DNA from: Streptomyces sp. CB01635
GTDB lineage: Bacteria; Actinomycetota; Actinomycetes; Streptomycetales; Streptomycetaceae
NCBI RefSeq assembly: GCF_002803065.1
Contig: NZ_NNBL01000047.1
Coordinates: forward strand, 1-41,969
Length of the DNA: 41,969 bases
Direction of reading: 5' to 3'
Each line of letters opens with the position of its first letter. Position 1 is the stretch's first letter. Positions 15,492-24,124 of the stretch are shown here, in pieces. A program made the translations under genes and the position numbers. A model generated the notes under the pieces. The model worked only from the letters and a program-made list of their open reading frames with translations. It ran no database searches and was not told the DNA's origin.

Positions 15492-17879
15492 ATGTCCACG
15501 CCTGCCGATCGTGGGAGCCCCCGGCCGTTCTCGTTCGACGAGATCGCCGCGGCCATGCTCGACGAGGAGGGCGTGGTGCAGCAGTGGTCCGAAGCGGCAG
15601 CCGAACTGCTGGGACGCTCGGCAACAGAAGTGTGCGGCCGGCCGGTGGAGGAGCTACTCACCGAGGCCCCCGGGAAGTCCTGCTGGTCAACTCTCACGGA
15701 GGCCGGGATGCCGGCAGCGGGTCGGGCCTCGCTCCGGCACCGCTGCGGAATGACAGTAGAGGTGGCCTTCCGAGCGCTACCCATGGGCGCTTCCTCCTTC
15801 CTCATCCTGGCCGCCCCCGGCCGCTGCGTGACCGACTGGGAGCAGGGCACAGCCTTGTTGCGCGCGCTCTTCGCCCAGGACCAGATGGCACTCAGCCTCT
15901 ACGACGCGGACCTAACCCTCGTACGCACGAACATCACGCCCGAGATGTTCTGCCGCCCGGCTTCGCAGGCCGGCAGCCAGCCGACAGAGGCGATGTTCCC
16001 GGAGGGCGCCGAGCCAGCACTGCGTTCAGTGCTCGACACGGGCGTGCCGCTGGTCGGGCGCGAACAGCGGCTGAACTCTCCGCACGATCCCGGGCGGCAG
16101 TGGTCCGTTTCGCTGTCCGCGCTTCGAGTGGAGGACACCCAGGGACACCCAGCGGGGGTGGCCGAGATCTGCACGGATGACACTGCAGGGCAACGGGCCC
16201 GCAGCGACCTGGAATTGCTCAGCCGTGCCTCGGTCCGCATCGGCGCCAGCCTGGACATCCAGCACATCACCCAGGAAATCCTGGATGTCCTCGTCCCAGC
16301 ACTCGGGGACGTGGCTTGGGTAGATCTCGCCGAGGCCGTGCTCGAGGGGGACGAGCCTTCGAAGATCTTTGGCGGAGGAGAACTGTATCTGCGCCGGGCC
16401 GCGGTGAAGTCCGCCGCCGGAGACTGGCCTGCCGCTCTTATCCAGCCTGGCGAGGCCATTCCCCGCTATCCGGATATGCCCAACCTCCGAAGGTGGCAGC
16501 ACGGCAAGACCATCATCGCCAATAGCGAAGCGCTGAGCAGTGCGTTGGGCGATCCTCGGACAGCCGCACTGTTCGTCCCAGAGCACGGGCATACGCTGAT
16601 CGGAGCACCCATGTGGGCGCGTGGGCTTGTGCTCGGCGGCGTCTCGGTCTGGCGCACCGAGCGGCCCGAGCCCTTCGATCAGCATGACATGGACCTACTT
16701 GCCGAGATCGTCTCCCGGGCGGCGCTGAGCGTGGACAACGCCCGCCGATACACCCGCGAACACCGCGCCGCCATCACTCTCCAGCAGCAACTGCTGCCTC
16801 GCGCCACCACCGAAACCACCGCGGTGCAGAGCGTGGGGTTCTACAGGCCGGCCGGCGGCGGCGCCGAGATCAGCGGCGACTGGTTCGACGTCCTGCCCTT
16901 GCCTTCACTGCGCACCGCTGTCGTCGTCGGTGACGTCATCGGCCACGGCCTGCAGGCATCGGCCACCATGGGCCGGCTACGCACCGCCGTACAGACCCTC
17001 GCTGATCTGGAGCTGGAACCCGGGGAACTGCTCACCCGCCTCGACGACCTGGTCATCAAGCTGGCAGCTGAGAGTGACCCCGCCCGTCGAGACACCGTGG
17101 GCGCCGCATGTCTGTACGCCGTCTACGACCCCGTCACCAGTCGCTGCACCCTGGCCAGTGCTGGCGGCCCCCCACCCATTGTGATCCGTCCCGACGGCAC
17201 TGCCGCACCCGCCGCTCTGGACCCAGGCCCACCGCTGGGAGTGGGCGGCCTGCCCTTCGAGACCACCACCCTCACTCTGGAGCCCAACTCCGTCCTCGCC
17301 CTGTACAGCGATGGGCTGCTCCACCACGGTCGGCGCGACCCGGACCAACTGGCTGCCCGCCTTGCGGAGCTGGCCGACCGTGCCATGGCCGACATCGGCC
17401 GCACCCTGCTGACCGATGCCCCTGACCGGCCAACCCGCGACGATGCGGTGCTACTCCTGGCCCGTACCCGGTCTCTGCCCCCGGACGCCATGGCTGAATG
17501 GACGTTCCCCGCAGAGGCTGCTGCGGTCGCCACGGCCCGAGAGGCGGCTGCCGGTCAACTCGCCGCATGGCGCCTGGAGGAGCTAACCTTCACCACCGAA
17601 CTGGCGGTCAGTGAACTGGTCACCAATGCCGTGCGCTACGCCAGCGGCCCCATCGGGTTGCGATTGCTGTGCAACGCCGCCGTGCTGGTGTGCGAGGTCT
17701 CTGACTCCAGCAACACCCAGCCGCGCCTACGCCGTGCCCGCACCACCGACGAGGGCGGCCGAGGACTGTTTCTCGTTGCCCAACTCACCAGCCGCTGGGG
17801 CTGCCGCTACAGTCACCATTCCGGAAAGACTATCTGGGCCGAACAAGTGCTGCCCGCCCCGATCCCGGTCAGCCGGTAG
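15492..17879 (+). CDS. PAS-GAF-PP2C phosphatase with C-terminal RsbW-like ATPase domain
   Basis: The 795-residue multidomain signalling protein resembles the OsaC/RsbU group that controls alternative sigma factors in Streptomyces. Domains in order are a PAS (about 15-110, IAAAMLDEEGVVQQWSEAA), a second PAS-like region (about 125-235), GAF (about 240-420), a SpoIIE-type PP2C phosphatase (about 440-655, with GGAEISGDWFDVLPL, VVGDVIGHGLQA and LALYSDGLL), and a histidine-kinase-like ATPase (about 670-785, with ELVTNAVRYA and EGGRGLFLV). The PP2C part would dephosphorylate an anti-anti-sigma factor and the ATPase part could phosphorylate one or bind a sigma factor. I chose the ATG at 15492 with AGGAG at 15483-15487. 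No partner genes are adjacent, so the target is unknown. It is unlikely to belong to the catabolic island. Confidence 0.92.
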   Translation: MSTPADRGSPRPFSFDEIAAAMLDEEGVVQQWSEAAAELLGRSATEVCGRPVEELLTEAPGKSCWSTLTEAGMPAAGRASLRHRCGMTVEVAFRALPMGASSFLILAAPGRCVTDWEQGTALLRALFAQDQMALSLYDADLTLVRTNITPEMFCRPASQAGSQPTEAMFPEGAEPALRSVLDTGVPLVGREQRLNSPHDPGRQWSVSLSALRVEDTQGHPAGVAEICTDDTAGQRARSDLELLSRASVRIGASLDIQHITQEILDVLVPALGDVAWVDLAEAVLEGDEPSKIFGGGELYLRRAAVKSAAGDWPAALIQPGEAIPRYPDMPNLRRWQHGKTIIANSEALSSALGDPRTAALFVPEHGHTLIGAPMWARGLVLGGVSVWRTERPEPFDQHDMDLLAEIVSRAALSVDNARRYTREHRAAITLQQQLLPRATTETTAVQSVGFYRPAGGGAEISGDWFDVLPLPSLRTAVVVGDVIGHGLQASATMGRLRTAVQTLADLELEPGELLTRLDDLVIKLAAESDPARRDTVGAACLYAVYDPVTSRCTLASAGGPPPIVIRPDGTAAPAALDPGPPLGVGGLPFETTTLTLEPNSVLALYSDGLLHHGRRDPDQLAARLAELADRAMADIGRTLLTDAPDRPTRDDAVLLLARTRSLPPDAMAEWTFPAEAAAVATAREAAAGQLAAWRLEELTFTTELAVSELVTNAVRYASGPIGLRLLCNAAVLVCEVSDSSNTQPRLRRARTTDEGGRGLFLVAQLTSRWGCRYSHHSGKTIWAEQVLPAPIPVSR

Positions 17880-18093
17880 ACGACGTCAGCCTCGTAGCTC
17901 ACAGACGTGCGGCGGATGCCGTACTGACAACGGTGCGAGGGGTCCGGGCCATACAGGTCCGGCCGCCGGGGTATGCCGAAGCTGGTGTGGAGATGACAAC
18001 GGGTACGGGCTCGGAGCAGCCACGTACCACTGGCAGCGCGTATCGTGTGGTGGCCTGGGCCGTTGTCGGAGATCGCCTGGGGAGGGAGAGCCC

Positions 18094-18723
18094 GTGGAGC
18101 AGGCCACCAGCACGGCGGCGGGTGCGCCTGGCAGAATCGGGAGGCCCCGTGCCACCTCGCGCACCGATCTGGAACGGATCGGCTTCGAACTGTTCGCCTC
18201 CCAGGGCTTCGACAGCACGACAGTGGACGACATCGCCCGTGCCGCGGGCATCGGGCGTCGTACCTTCTTCCGCTACTTTGGCTCGAAGAACGACCTCGTC
18301 TGGGGCGACTTCGAAGATCAGCTGGCGGGCCTTCGCGAACTGCTCGAAGCCACCGCCCCGGACGTCCCAGTGGCCGACGCGCTGCGTGAGGCAGTCGTTG
18401 CGTTCAACCGGTTCGACCCCGAGGAAGTACCGTGGCATCGGCAACGGATGCAGCTCATCCTCACCGTGCCGACGCTCCAGGCGGATGCCACGCTGCGGTA
18501 CAACGAGTGGCGCGCCATCGTGACCGAGTTCGTGGCGGCGCGCACGGGTCTGCCGACGTCCGATCTGCTGCCGCGGCTTGTCGGCTACGCGTCCTTGTCC
18601 GCTGCCATCGCCGCCTACGAGCACTGGCTCGCCGACGAACGGCAAGGTCTCGAGCCTCTGATCGACGCGACGTTCCGCCAATTGGCCAGGGGATGGGAGT
18701 CGACGATCCCTTGCCAAGGCTGA
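18094..18723 (+). CDS. mftR: TetR-family regulator of the mycofactocin locus (MftR)
   Basis: The 209-residue TetR-type regulator has its DNA-binding helices at about residues 40-70 (STTVDDIARAAGIGRRTFFRYFGSKNDLVW). The RTFFRYFGSK form and the downstream WHRQRMQLILTVPTLQADA ligand-domain sequence match MftR regulators of mycofactocin clusters. The start is GTG at 18094 with GGAGGGAGAG upstream; the frame stays open further but runs into the phosphatase gene. MftR of mycobacteria is known to repress mft genes and to respond to long-chain acyl-CoA. Here mftG lies between it and mftA, so it may act on the palindrome at 21.0 kb. Function is inferred from family and neighbours. Confidence 0.85.
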   Translation: MEQATSTAAGAPGRIGRPRATSRTDLERIGFELFASQGFDSTTVDDIARAAGIGRRTFFRYFGSKNDLVWGDFEDQLAGLRELLEATAPDVPVADALREAVVAFNRFDPEEVPWHRQRMQLILTVPTLQADATLRYNEWRAIVTEFVAARTGLPTSDLLPRLVGYASLSAAIAAYEHWLADERQGLEPLIDATFRQLARGWESTIPCQG

Positions 18724-19166
18724 TCCGGTGTTTGCCCGCATGCAGTCCAGGCAGTGCTCGTGGCTTTTACCTGCACGGCCCCGCTAAAACGCTGGCTAGC
18801 AGGTGGGCCTTCTCGGTACGGATTCCGATCCGCCGGGGAGGCCTTTTCATGTCCGGGGCCCGCCTGCCCCGTCACTGAGGGACCCGATGTCAGGCCGCTT
18901 GCCCGTCGAGCAGCCTGAACGCGCCGCATCCACCCGTCGGTTCCCCCTTCCCAGCCTGCATCCATGTCATGAGCCCACAGACGAACACGCACTGGCTCGG
19001 TTTAGGGCGAAGTGTCGCCGGTGGCCAGGCCTGCTGCACAGGACGGCATCGGCAGTAGGCCATGGGTCCGGTGGGGGAGCAGAGGGAGCGGAGGGGCGTC
19101 ACCTGAGCACCGTCACGGGCACCTGGTATGCGGCGCATGCCGGTGGCGGTTTCCGACAGGTGGACG
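18724..19166. other. 443-bp gap between convergent mftR and mftG
   Basis: No convincing gene. A small CGGAT/ATCCG hairpin is at 18819-18832. GGGGCCCGCCTGCCCCG near 18855 nearly repeats a sequence upstream of mftA (near 21009). No clear terminator is visible. Confidence 0.35.
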
Positions 19167-20747
19167 TCAGTGCACCCCACGGCGCATGGCGTCCGCGATG
19201 ATCTCGCCCACCAGGACGGCCGTCGCGGCGGGACCGCGCAGGGGAGCGTCTGGGAGGATCGAGGTATCGGCGACGCGTAGCGCGCGGATACCGTGAAGAC
19301 GTCCGTACTGGTCGACGGCGGCAGCGCGGGGGTCGTCGGCAGGGCCCATCGGCACGGTGCCACAGGTGTGCTGTGCGGTGCCGATGTTGTTGGCGATCCA
19401 CCGGTCGAGTGCCACGTCGGCCGCGAGAACGTCTGAGGCAGGGCCGGCACGTCCGGCGGTGAGGTCAGCCATGGGCGGTGAGGTCAGCAGTGCGGCCGTG
19501 GCGCGCACCCCCTCGCGCAGCCGGCGTCGGTCGTCCGGTGTGCTGAGGAACCCGTAGTGGAGGCGCGGCGGCGCTGCGAGGTCGGCGCGGACCAGGCTCA
19601 GCCGGCCGGTACGTCGCGGAGCCTGGGCGGCGACCATGAACGGCAGCGGTTCCCCCGGCACGGTGGTCCGACCGCTGGTCAGCCCACTCATCGGAACGAG
19701 GGACTGGAGTACCTCCAGGTCGCCGGGACCATCGCGGTCGCCGAACTCTCCGACGCCCGAGGCCAGATGCAGGCACCCGCCGAGCCAAGTCCCCTGTGGT
19801 GCGGGTGGGTCGTGACGGAGCGTCCAATCGAGGACCACCTGGGGGTGGTCGCTCAGGTGCGCACCGACAGCGGGCGTGTCGCGGAGCACGGGTATGCCGA
19901 GCCGCTCCAGGTCGGCACGCGGGCCGATGCCCGACAGAAGCAGCAACTGGGGGGAGCTGATGGCACCGGCGCTCAGCACGACTTCGCCTGCGCGGATCAG
20001 TGCGCCGTCGACAAGCACCACGCCGACAGCGCGGCCGTGTTCCACCGCAACCCGGGCGACGGGACTTCCGCCTCTCACTGTGAGATTGGGCCTGCTGCGG
20101 ACCTCCGGCGGCAGGTAGTTGAGGGCAGTGTTGTGGCGTACGCCGTTCACGGAATTGGTTGGTACCGGTCCGAAGCCGGGCGCTGCGTCGAGGTCGTTCT
20201 TGTCCGGCTCCACCGAGTATCCGTGCGTGAGCGCTGCGTCGCGGAATGCTGCGGCGGCGGGGTGGTCCGTTCCCACGCGCTGGACCCGCATGGGGCCTTG
20301 ACCGCCGTGCATGGGTCCGGCGCCGAGGTCGAGATCGTTCTCCAGCGCACGTAGGAAGGGAAGGACCCGGTCGTAGGTCCAGGCAGGGTTGCCCACGGCA
20401 GACCAGCGGTCGAAGTCCTGGCGGCGGGCGCGCACGAAGTACCCGCCGTTGACGGTGGTGGAGCCACCGAGTACGCGGCCGCGGGTCACAGCCCATGGGT
20501 GGTTGGGAGTGAGGTGGACGGGATAGGAACAGGTGCCCGGATGATCGCTCTGCGCTCCGGGGACCAGCCGTGCGTCGAGCAACTGGGGACCGAATTCTTC
20601 TTCAGTCGCGGGTGACGGTCCTGCCTCCAGCAGCAGGACGGCGCGGTCCGGGTCCTCACTCAGGCGGGCCGCCAGCACAGCACCTGCGGCGCCAGCACCG
20701 ACCACGATTACATCGCGAGGTGCCCCGGACAAGGGTGCCGAACTCAC
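19167..20747 (-). CDS. mftG: GMC-family oxidoreductase associated with mycofactocin (MftG)
   Basis: The 526-residue FAD-dependent glucose-methanol-choline oxidoreductase has an N-terminal dinucleotide motif VIVVGAGAAGAVLAARL, the GMC signature GGSTTVNGGYFVRARRQDF (about residues 95-115) and a C-terminal active-site histidine in AQHTCGTVPMGP. The length and C-terminus (GRLHGIRALRVADTSILPDAPLRGPAAT) fit MftG, which is known to pass electrons from reduced mycofactocin toward the respiratory chain. It starts with GTG at 20747, with only a weak ribosome-binding site. It is divergent from mftA and convergent with mftR, unlike the co-directional mftR-to-G order usual in mycobacteria. A GMC dehydrogenase with another substrate is possible, but the setting strongly favours MftG. 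Confidence 0.88.
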   Translation of the reverse strand: MSSAPLSGAPRDVIVVGAGAAGAVLAARLSEDPDRAVLLLEAGPSPATEEEFGPQLLDARLVPGAQSDHPGTCSYPVHLTPNHPWAVTRGRVLGGSTTVNGGYFVRARRQDFDRWSAVGNPAWTYDRVLPFLRALENDLDLGAGPMHGGQGPMRVQRVGTDHPAAAAFRDAALTHGYSVEPDKNDLDAAPGFGPVPTNSVNGVRHNTALNYLPPEVRSRPNLTVRGGSPVARVAVEHGRAVGVVLVDGALIRAGEVVLSAGAISSPQLLLLSGIGPRADLERLGIPVLRDTPAVGAHLSDHPQVVLDWTLRHDPPAPQGTWLGGCLHLASGVGEFGDRDGPGDLEVLQSLVPMSGLTSGRTTVPGEPLPFMVAAQAPRRTGRLSLVRADLAAPPRLHYGFLSTPDDRRRLREGVRATAALLTSPPMADLTAGRAGPASDVLAADVALDRWIANNIGTAQHTCGTVPMGPADDPRAAAVDQYGRLHGIRALRVADTSILPDAPLRGPAATAVLVGEIIADAMRRGVH

Positions 20748-21162
20748 GTGGGAGTCCCGGTGCAGATGAGTAGGTGGATCTCTGTCATGGCTCAGGGATC
20801 AAAGCCGAGTCTTGGCGCGAGCGCAAGCCCTCGGGTGGCCGCCTGCGGCGCACCGGGGCGCGCGGCACTCTCGGACATCAACTGGGCCTGCAGAGAGTCG
20901 AAGCAGGTCGGAGACGTGTCACTAGTGCAGGAACCGATCCGCTCAGGTTGCAGCACACCGGCGGCTTCCTTTTGACACCGCATGCCGTTAGTCTCCTGGC
21001 TACAAGCAGGGGCCCGCCTGCTCCGATCCGTTCGAAGTGAACGGATCGTGACACGCGCCAGTCGACGCCCGCCGATTCCGCTAGGCGGTTGCCCCTCCAT
21101 CCCGCTCCGTCCCCAACACGCTCCGGCACGAGTCTGCCGGAGCCAAGTCCCGGGAGGACCGC
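20748..21162. promoter_or_regulatory. mftG/mftA divergent intergenic region
   Basis: This 415-bp region must hold the promoters of mftG (leftward) and mftABCDEF (rightward). It contains the palindrome described at 21024-21048 and a further CCGATCCGCTC half-site near 20935. I could not identify convincing -35/-10 pairs. No ORF in it has protein-like sequence. Confidence 0.6.
21024..21048. promoter_or_regulatory. Perfect 10-bp inverted repeat upstream of mftA, candidate MftR operator
   Basis: CGATCCGTTC and GAACGGATCG flank a 5-nt centre (GAAGT), making a 25-bp palindrome 114 nt before the mftA start. No T run follows and no gene ends nearby, so a regulator site is likelier than a terminator. 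TetR regulators typically bind palindromes of this size. Confidence 0.55.
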
Positions 21163-21285
21163 ATGAACGAGTTCGACACCGTCCCCGCCGACGAGCAGGT
21201 CACTGAGGTCGCGGCCGACACCCTGGTTGAGACCGACGCGCTGATCGAGGAGGTCTCGATCGACGGCATGTGCGGCGTCTACTAG
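21163..21285 (+). CDS. mftA: Mycofactocin precursor peptide
   Basis: The 40-residue ribosomal precursor begins MNEFDTVPADEQ and ends VSIDGMCGVY. The C-terminal IDGMCGVY is the diagnostic mycofactocin core; the last Val-Tyr pair is cross-linked and decarboxylated by MftC and then released by MftE. The acidic leader (EVAADTLVETDALIEEV) is recognised by MftB. GGGAGGACC gives a strong ribosome-binding site for the ATG at 21163. It is the first gene of mftABCDEF, with mftB starting 16 bp after its stop. It is too short to be found by length-filtered gene calling, so it is easy to miss. Confidence 0.97.
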   Translation: MNEFDTVPADEQVTEVAADTLVETDALIEEVSIDGMCGVY

Positions 21286-21301
21286 AGCGCCGGGACGACC
21301 C

Positions 21302-21592
21302 ATGAACCCGATCGATTCCCCGATCGACCTGGACCGCGCCTGGGATCTGCACCCGCAGGTCTCGGTGCGGCCCGAACCCTTCGGTGCACTGCTCTACCAC
21401 TTCGGCACTCGCAAGCTCACCTTCCTCAAGGACCCCCGTTTGCTCGCCGCCGTCCAGGCGCTGGCTACGGAGCCCACCGCGCGGGCCGCCTGCTCACGTG
21501 GTGGGGCCACGGAGAGCGAACTGCCCCGCTTCGGGCGAGCGTTGGCCGCACTGGCCAGCTCATCGATGGTTGTCCAAAGGAGTACCTCATGA
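21302..21592 (+). CDS. mftB: Mycofactocin precursor-binding chaperone
   Basis: The 96-residue PqqD-like protein (RiPP recognition element) binds the MftA leader and presents it to the radical SAM enzyme. Recognisable MftB features are LDRAWDLHPQVSVRPEPFGALLYHFGTRKLTFLKDPRLL at about residues 10-48, corresponding to the winged-helix peptide-binding core. Its stop overlaps the mftC start (ATGA at 21589-21592), so the two are translationally coupled. The C-terminal 30 residues are less conserved in character. Confidence 0.93.
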   Translation: MNPIDSPIDLDRAWDLHPQVSVRPEPFGALLYHFGTRKLTFLKDPRLLAAVQALATEPTARAACSRGGATESELPRFGRALAALASSSMVVQRSTS

Positions 21593-22854
21593 TTGCCCGA
21601 GCGACTCAGCCGATCACGGCACAGGAGCCCCGGCCGACCCCCGGGGGCCGCCTGGTCGACCTCTTCGAGTACGGCCTGGACGCCCCCATCTGCCTGACGT
21701 GGGAGCTCACCTACGCCTGCAACCTGTCCTGCGCACACTGCCTGTCCAGCTCGGGGCGGCGCGACCCGCGCGAGCTGACCACCGCGGAAGCCAAGGCCGT
21801 GATCGACGAGATGGAGGCCATGCAGGTCTTCTACGTCAACATCGGCGGCGGCGAACCCACCGTGCGCCCCGACTTCTTCGAACTCCTCGACTACGCCACC
21901 GCCCACCACGTCGGCGTCAAGTTCTCCACCAACGGAGTGCGGATCACCCCCGAGGTCGCCCGCCGCCTGGCCGCCAACGACTACGTGGACGTCCAGATCT
22001 CCCTGGACGGCGCCACCCCCGAGGTCAACGACGCGGTGCGCGGGGCGGGTTCGTACGACACCGCGCTACGCGCCATGCACAACCTCGCCGATGCCGGGAT
22101 GAAGAACTTCAAACTCTCCGTGGTCTGTACGCGTCACAACATCCCGCAGATGGACGAATTCAAGGCCATCGCCGACCAGTACGGTGCACAGCTGCGACTC
22201 ACCCGGCTGCGCCCCTCCGGGCGTGGCGCGGACGTGTGGGACGAACTCCATCCCACCCCGGCCCAGCAGCGCGAGCTGTACGACTGGCTGGTGGCCCACG
22301 GCGACCAAGTCCTCACCGGTGACTCGTTTTTCCACCTGTCCGCCTACGGCAAGGCACTGCCAGGCCTCAACCTGTGCGGGGCCGGGCGGGTGGTCTGCCT
22401 GATCGACCCGATCGGCGATGTCTACGCCTGCCCGTTCGCGATCCACGACGACTTCCTGGCCGGCAACGTCCGCCAGGAGGGCGGCTTCGCACGGGTGTGG
22501 CGCGAGTCCGAGCTGTTCCTGGACCTGCGTGAGCCGCAGACCGGCGGGGCGTGCGCTTCCTGCTCCTTCTACGACACGTGCAAGGGCGGCTGCATGGCCG
22601 CCAAATTCTTCACCGGTCTGCCATTGGACGGTCCCGACCCGGAGTGCGTGCGCGGCTACGGAGAACAGCTGCTGGCGCAGCGCGACCAGGGGAGCGGCTC
22701 CCTCCCCAAACCGTCCGGTGACCACTCTCACCGCACCGCCCCTGCGAGGCGCCAGGGCCCCGTGGATGTGGCGCTGACACGCCGCCCCGACCTGGACCGG
22801 CCGCCGGTGAGCGCCTGTGACGAGAACCCGCTCGCCGGCCTGAGTTCGGCCTGA
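21589..22854 (+). CDS. mftC: Mycofactocin radical SAM maturase
   Basis: The 421-residue radical SAM/SPASM enzyme oxidatively decarboxylates the C-terminal tyrosine of MftA and then forms a bond to the neighbouring valine. The SAM cluster motif CNLSCAHC uses Cys44, Cys48 and Cys51, and GGGEPTVRPDF binds SAM. The SPASM domain near the C-terminus supplies auxiliary cluster cysteines (GLNLCGAGRVVCLIDPIGDVYACPF, then CASCSFYDTCKGGC). The C-terminal tail (about residues 370-421) ends ACDENPLAGLSSA, resembling tails of other MftC proteins. A hairpin separates it from mftD. Confidence 0.97.
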   Translation: MIARATQPITAQEPRPTPGGRLVDLFEYGLDAPICLTWELTYACNLSCAHCLSSSGRRDPRELTTAEAKAVIDEMEAMQVFYVNIGGGEPTVRPDFFELLDYATAHHVGVKFSTNGVRITPEVARRLAANDYVDVQISLDGATPEVNDAVRGAGSYDTALRAMHNLADAGMKNFKLSVVCTRHNIPQMDEFKAIADQYGAQLRLTRLRPSGRGADVWDELHPTPAQQRELYDWLVAHGDQVLTGDSFFHLSAYGKALPGLNLCGAGRVVCLIDPIGDVYACPFAIHDDFLAGNVRQEGGFARVWRESELFLDLREPQTGGACASCSFYDTCKGGCMAAKFFTGLPLDGPDPECVRGYGEQLLAQRDQGSGSLPKPSGDHSHRTAPARRQGPVDVALTRRPDLDRPPVSACDENPLAGLSSA

Positions 22855-22870
22855 CGCGGCGTCCCACGCT

Positions 22871-22895
22871 GCCCCGCACTGCTCGGGGCTTTCTT
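22871..22895 (+). terminator. Hairpin and T-rich run between mftC and mftD
   Basis: GCCCCG-CACTGCT-CGGGGC (22871-22889) is followed at once by TTTCTT. This is the most Rho-independent-like element in the locus, yet it lies inside an operon. It may attenuate transcription so that mftABC is made in excess of mftDEF, or may stabilise an mRNA end. Confidence 0.45.
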
Positions 22896-22941
22896 CAGCA
22901 CACCCGTCCCTGCAACAGCCAATGGAAGAGGGAGTCGCCGT

Positions 22942-24123
22942 ATGGGCAGGAATCCCTGGTTCGAAACGGTCGCGGAAGCCCAGCGCCGCGCCAAGAAGCA
23001 CCTCCCCAGCAACGTCTACGACGCCCTCGTGGCCGGCTCGGAGCGAGGCCGGACCATCGATGACAATCTGGGGGCCTTCGCCGAACTGGGCTTCGCGCCC
23101 CGGGTCGCGGGCCACCACGCAAAGCGTGACCTGACCACCACCGTTCTGGGCGTGGAGACCTCGATGCCGGTGGTGATCTCACCGACCGGCGTCCAGGCCG
23201 TGGACCCCGACGGCGAGGTGGCCGTGGCCCGCGCCGCGGCGAACCGCAACGTGATCATGGGCCTGAGCTCCTTCGCCTCCAAACCGGTGGAGGAGGTCAC
23301 CGCGGCCAACTCGAACACCTTCTACCAGATGTACTGGACCGGTTCCCGCGAGGACATGTCCCAGCGCATGGACCGGGCCCGTACCGCCGGGGCGAAGGCG
23401 CTGATCGCGACTCTCGACTGGTCCTTCTCCAACGGCCGCGACTGGGGCAGCCCGGAAGTCCCGGAAGCGATCAACTTCAAGACGGCGGTGAAGCTCGCAC
23501 CCAACGTGATCACCCGGCCGCGCTGGCTGTGGTCCTTCGTGCGATCCGGCCGGATACCCGACCTGACGACCCCCAACCTTCAACCGCCGGGCGGCAAGGC
23601 CCCCACGTTCTTCGGCGCCTACTACGAGTGGATGCAGACCCCTCCGCCTACCTGGGACGACGTCAAGTGGATGCGTGAGGAGTGGGGCGGCCCGTTCCTC
23701 CTCAAGGGCGTCAGCCGGGTCGACGACGCCCGACGCGCCGTGGACGCCGGCGTTTCCGCCATCTCCGTCTCCAACCACGGCGGCAACAACCTGGACACCA
23801 CTCCCGCCACCATCCGGATCCTGCCCTCCATTGCGGAGGCCGTCGGCGACGACATCGAAGTGCTCCTGGACGGCGGCATCCGCCGCGGCGGCGACGTCGC
23901 CAAGGCACTGGCGCTCGGCGCCCGGGCCGTCATGATCGGTCGCGCCTACCTGTGGGGCCTCGGCGCCAACGGCCAGGCCGGCGTGGAGAACGTACTGGAC
24001 CTGATGCGCGGCGGGCTCGACTCCGCCGTGCTGGGGCTGGGCCGGTCCTCGATCCGCGAGCTGTGCCCCGACGACCTGGTTATCCCCGACGGCTTCACCC
24101 GCACCCTCGGCGCGGCCGGCTGA
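22942..24123 (+). CDS. mftD: Pre-mycofactocin synthase, FMN-dependent
   Basis: The 393-residue member of the FMN-dependent alpha-hydroxyacid oxidase fold oxidatively deaminates the cyclised dipeptide AHDP released by MftE, yielding the redox-active alpha-keto amide. Features are the N-terminal RAKKHLPSNVYDALVAGSERG, the catalytic-His segment SNHGGNNLDTTPATI (lactate oxidases usually have Arg where this has Asn), and the FMN phosphate-binding DGGIRRGGDVAKALALGARAVMIGR. An ATG at 22942 follows AGAGGGAGTCGCCG. mftE starts 1 bp after its stop. Confidence 0.96.
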   Translation: MGRNPWFETVAEAQRRAKKHLPSNVYDALVAGSERGRTIDDNLGAFAELGFAPRVAGHHAKRDLTTTVLGVETSMPVVISPTGVQAVDPDGEVAVARAAANRNVIMGLSSFASKPVEEVTAANSNTFYQMYWTGSREDMSQRMDRARTAGAKALIATLDWSFSNGRDWGSPEVPEAINFKTAVKLAPNVITRPRWLWSFVRSGRIPDLTTPNLQPPGGKAPTFFGAYYEWMQTPPPTWDDVKWMREEWGGPFLLKGVSRVDDARRAVDAGVSAISVSNHGGNNLDTTPATIRILPSIAEAVGDDIEVLLDGGIRRGGDVAKALALGARAVMIGRAYLWGLGANGQAGVENVLDLMRGGLDSAVLGLGRSSIRELCPDDLVIPDGFTRTLGAAG

Positions 24124-24124
24124 C

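Noticed and set aside
17611..18093. Upstream extension of the mftR frame
   Set aside because: It overlaps the ATPase domain of the phosphatase gene; the GTG at 18094 has a good ribosome-binding site.
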